Of a DNA stretch of 8,037 nt, positions 7,481 through 8,037 are shown piece after piece. This DNA is from Gallionella sp. (GTDB lineage Bacteria > Pseudomonadota > Gammaproteobacteria > Burkholderiales > Gallionellaceae): the NCBI GenBank assembly GCA_004298605.1, contig SCPW01000036.1, positions 1 through 8,037 on the forward strand. Reading direction: 5' to 3'. The notes under the pieces were generated by a model. That model searched no databases. It was not told the origin of the DNA and saw only the letters and a program-made list of their open reading frames with translations. Position 1 is the first letter of the stretch, and the number at the start of each line of letters is the position of its first letter. Both the position numbers and the translations under genes were made by a program.

Positions 7481-8037
7481 ATGACCAGCAATGAGCATAT
7501 TTCCCGCCAGTTCGATGCCGAACTCGAAGCCATCCGCGCCAATGTGCTGCAAATGGGCGGGCTGGTGGAAAGCCAGGTCAAGAGCGCCATCGAATCGCTC
7601 GTCGGTGGCGATGTGGCATTGATGAACCGCGTGATCGAAGACGACCATCGCGTCAACGGCATGGAAGTCAAAATAGACGAGGCGTGCAGCCAGGTGATCG
7701 CGCGCCGCCAGCCTACCGCGAGCGACCTGCGCCTGGTGATGACGGTAGTCAAGACCATCACCGACCTGGAGCGCATCGGCGACGAAGCCGAAAAAATCGC
7801 GCGCATGGCCAAGCTGTTATCGCAGAAAAACGTACCCAACCTGCCGCGCCACCACGAGATCAGGCATGCGGCGGAAATCGCCCTGGACATGCTGCGCAAA
7901 TCCCTCGATGCTTTTGCGCGCCTGGATGTGGTGATGGCCGCGCAGGTGGTGCGCCAGGACGATCAGGTGGACGAGGAATTCCGCGCCATCATGCGTTATC
8001 TCATCACCTTCATGATGGAAGACCCGCGCACCATTTC
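7481..8037 (+). CDS. phoU: Phosphate signalling protein PhoU (3' end missing)
   Basis: 185 residues are visible before the window ends; E. coli PhoU has 241, so about a quarter is missing. PhoU is a cytoplasmic, all-helical protein that links the PstSCAB phosphate transporter to the PhoR/PhoB two-component system, repressing the Pho regulon when phosphate is plentiful. Conserved blocks match E. coli PhoU in order: HISRQFDAELEAIR (6-19), MEVKIDEAC (61-69), RRQPTASDLRLVM (75-87), LERIGDEAEKIA (96-107, containing the E/DxxxD metal-binding motif, Glu97 and Asp101), LDAFARLDV (142-150) and MMEDPRTI (178-185). The start is the ATG at 7481 with GAGGA eight bases upstream. No pst transporter genes precede it here; they could lie elsewhere or downstream. 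A candidate PHO box lies upstream, suggesting its own phosphate-responsive promoter. Confidence 0.96.
   Translation, partial: MTSNEHISRQFDAELEAIRANVLQMGGLVESQVKSAIESLVGGDVALMNRVIEDDHRVNGMEVKIDEACSQVIARRQPTASDLRLVMTVVKTITDLERIGDEAEKIARMAKLLSQKNVPNLPRHHEIRHAAEIALDMLRKSLDAFARLDVVMAAQVVRQDDQVDEEFRAIMRYLITFMMEDPRTI

Noticed and set aside
7432..7899. Minus-strand open frame of 155 codons opposite phoU
   Set aside because: PhoU on the plus strand matches the family in order from its start to the window edge; the antisense translation, rich in S, R and M, resembles nothing.

Overview
The window is an ordinary-looking chromosomal segment of about 58-60% G+C by eye. It is most likely from a betaproteobacterium. 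The RpiA, PhoU, UbiC, RidA and RecG products all resemble their proteobacterial counterparts, and the multi-domain c553/c4-type cytochrome would suit a respiratory or iron/sulfur-oxidising lineage such as the Gallionellaceae/Nitrosomonadales. That placement is inference. No phage, IS transposase, CRISPR array, tRNA or rRNA is visible.

Layout, left to right. (1) Bases 1-1328, plus strand: the 3' part of a cytochrome c gene made of at least five tandem monoheme c553/c4-like domains; its start lies outside the window. (2) Bases 1329-1458: a short convergent intergenic gap with two strong inverted repeats, probably terminators. (3) Bases 1459-6484, minus strand, transcribed right to left: pgm (phosphoglucomutase), ridA (enamine/imine deaminase), recG (branch-migration helicase) and ubiC (chorismate lyase). 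recG and ubiC overlap by 20 bases. pgm and ridA are separated by a terminator-like palindromic repeat, and ridA and recG by a 148-base repeat element with 15-base terminal inverted repeats. (4) Bases 6485-6629: divergent promoter region between pgm and rpiA, containing a nested palindrome. (5) Bases 6630-7292, plus strand: rpiA (ribose-5-phosphate isomerase A). (6) Bases 7293-7480: intergenic region with a degenerate palindrome and a candidate PHO box. (7) Bases 7481 to the end, plus strand: phoU, cut off by the window edge.

The genes do not form one pathway. pgm and rpiA serve glycogen/sugar-nucleotide supply and the pentose phosphate pathway. ubiC starts ubiquinone synthesis. ridA detoxifies reactive enamines. 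recG handles stalled replication forks. phoU controls phosphate signalling. ridA-recG adjacency is common in proteobacteria.

The most unusual feature is inside recG. A palindromic repeat of about 98-115 bases, of the kind normally found between genes, sits in frame between helicase motifs II and III and adds about 38 residues to a conserved enzyme (roughly 48 extra residues in the loop as a whole). Related GC-rich palindromes recur at 4205-4352, 4810-4839 and 7307-7327, so this genome appears to carry active or formerly active families of small palindromic repeats. I see no clear new multi-gene system.
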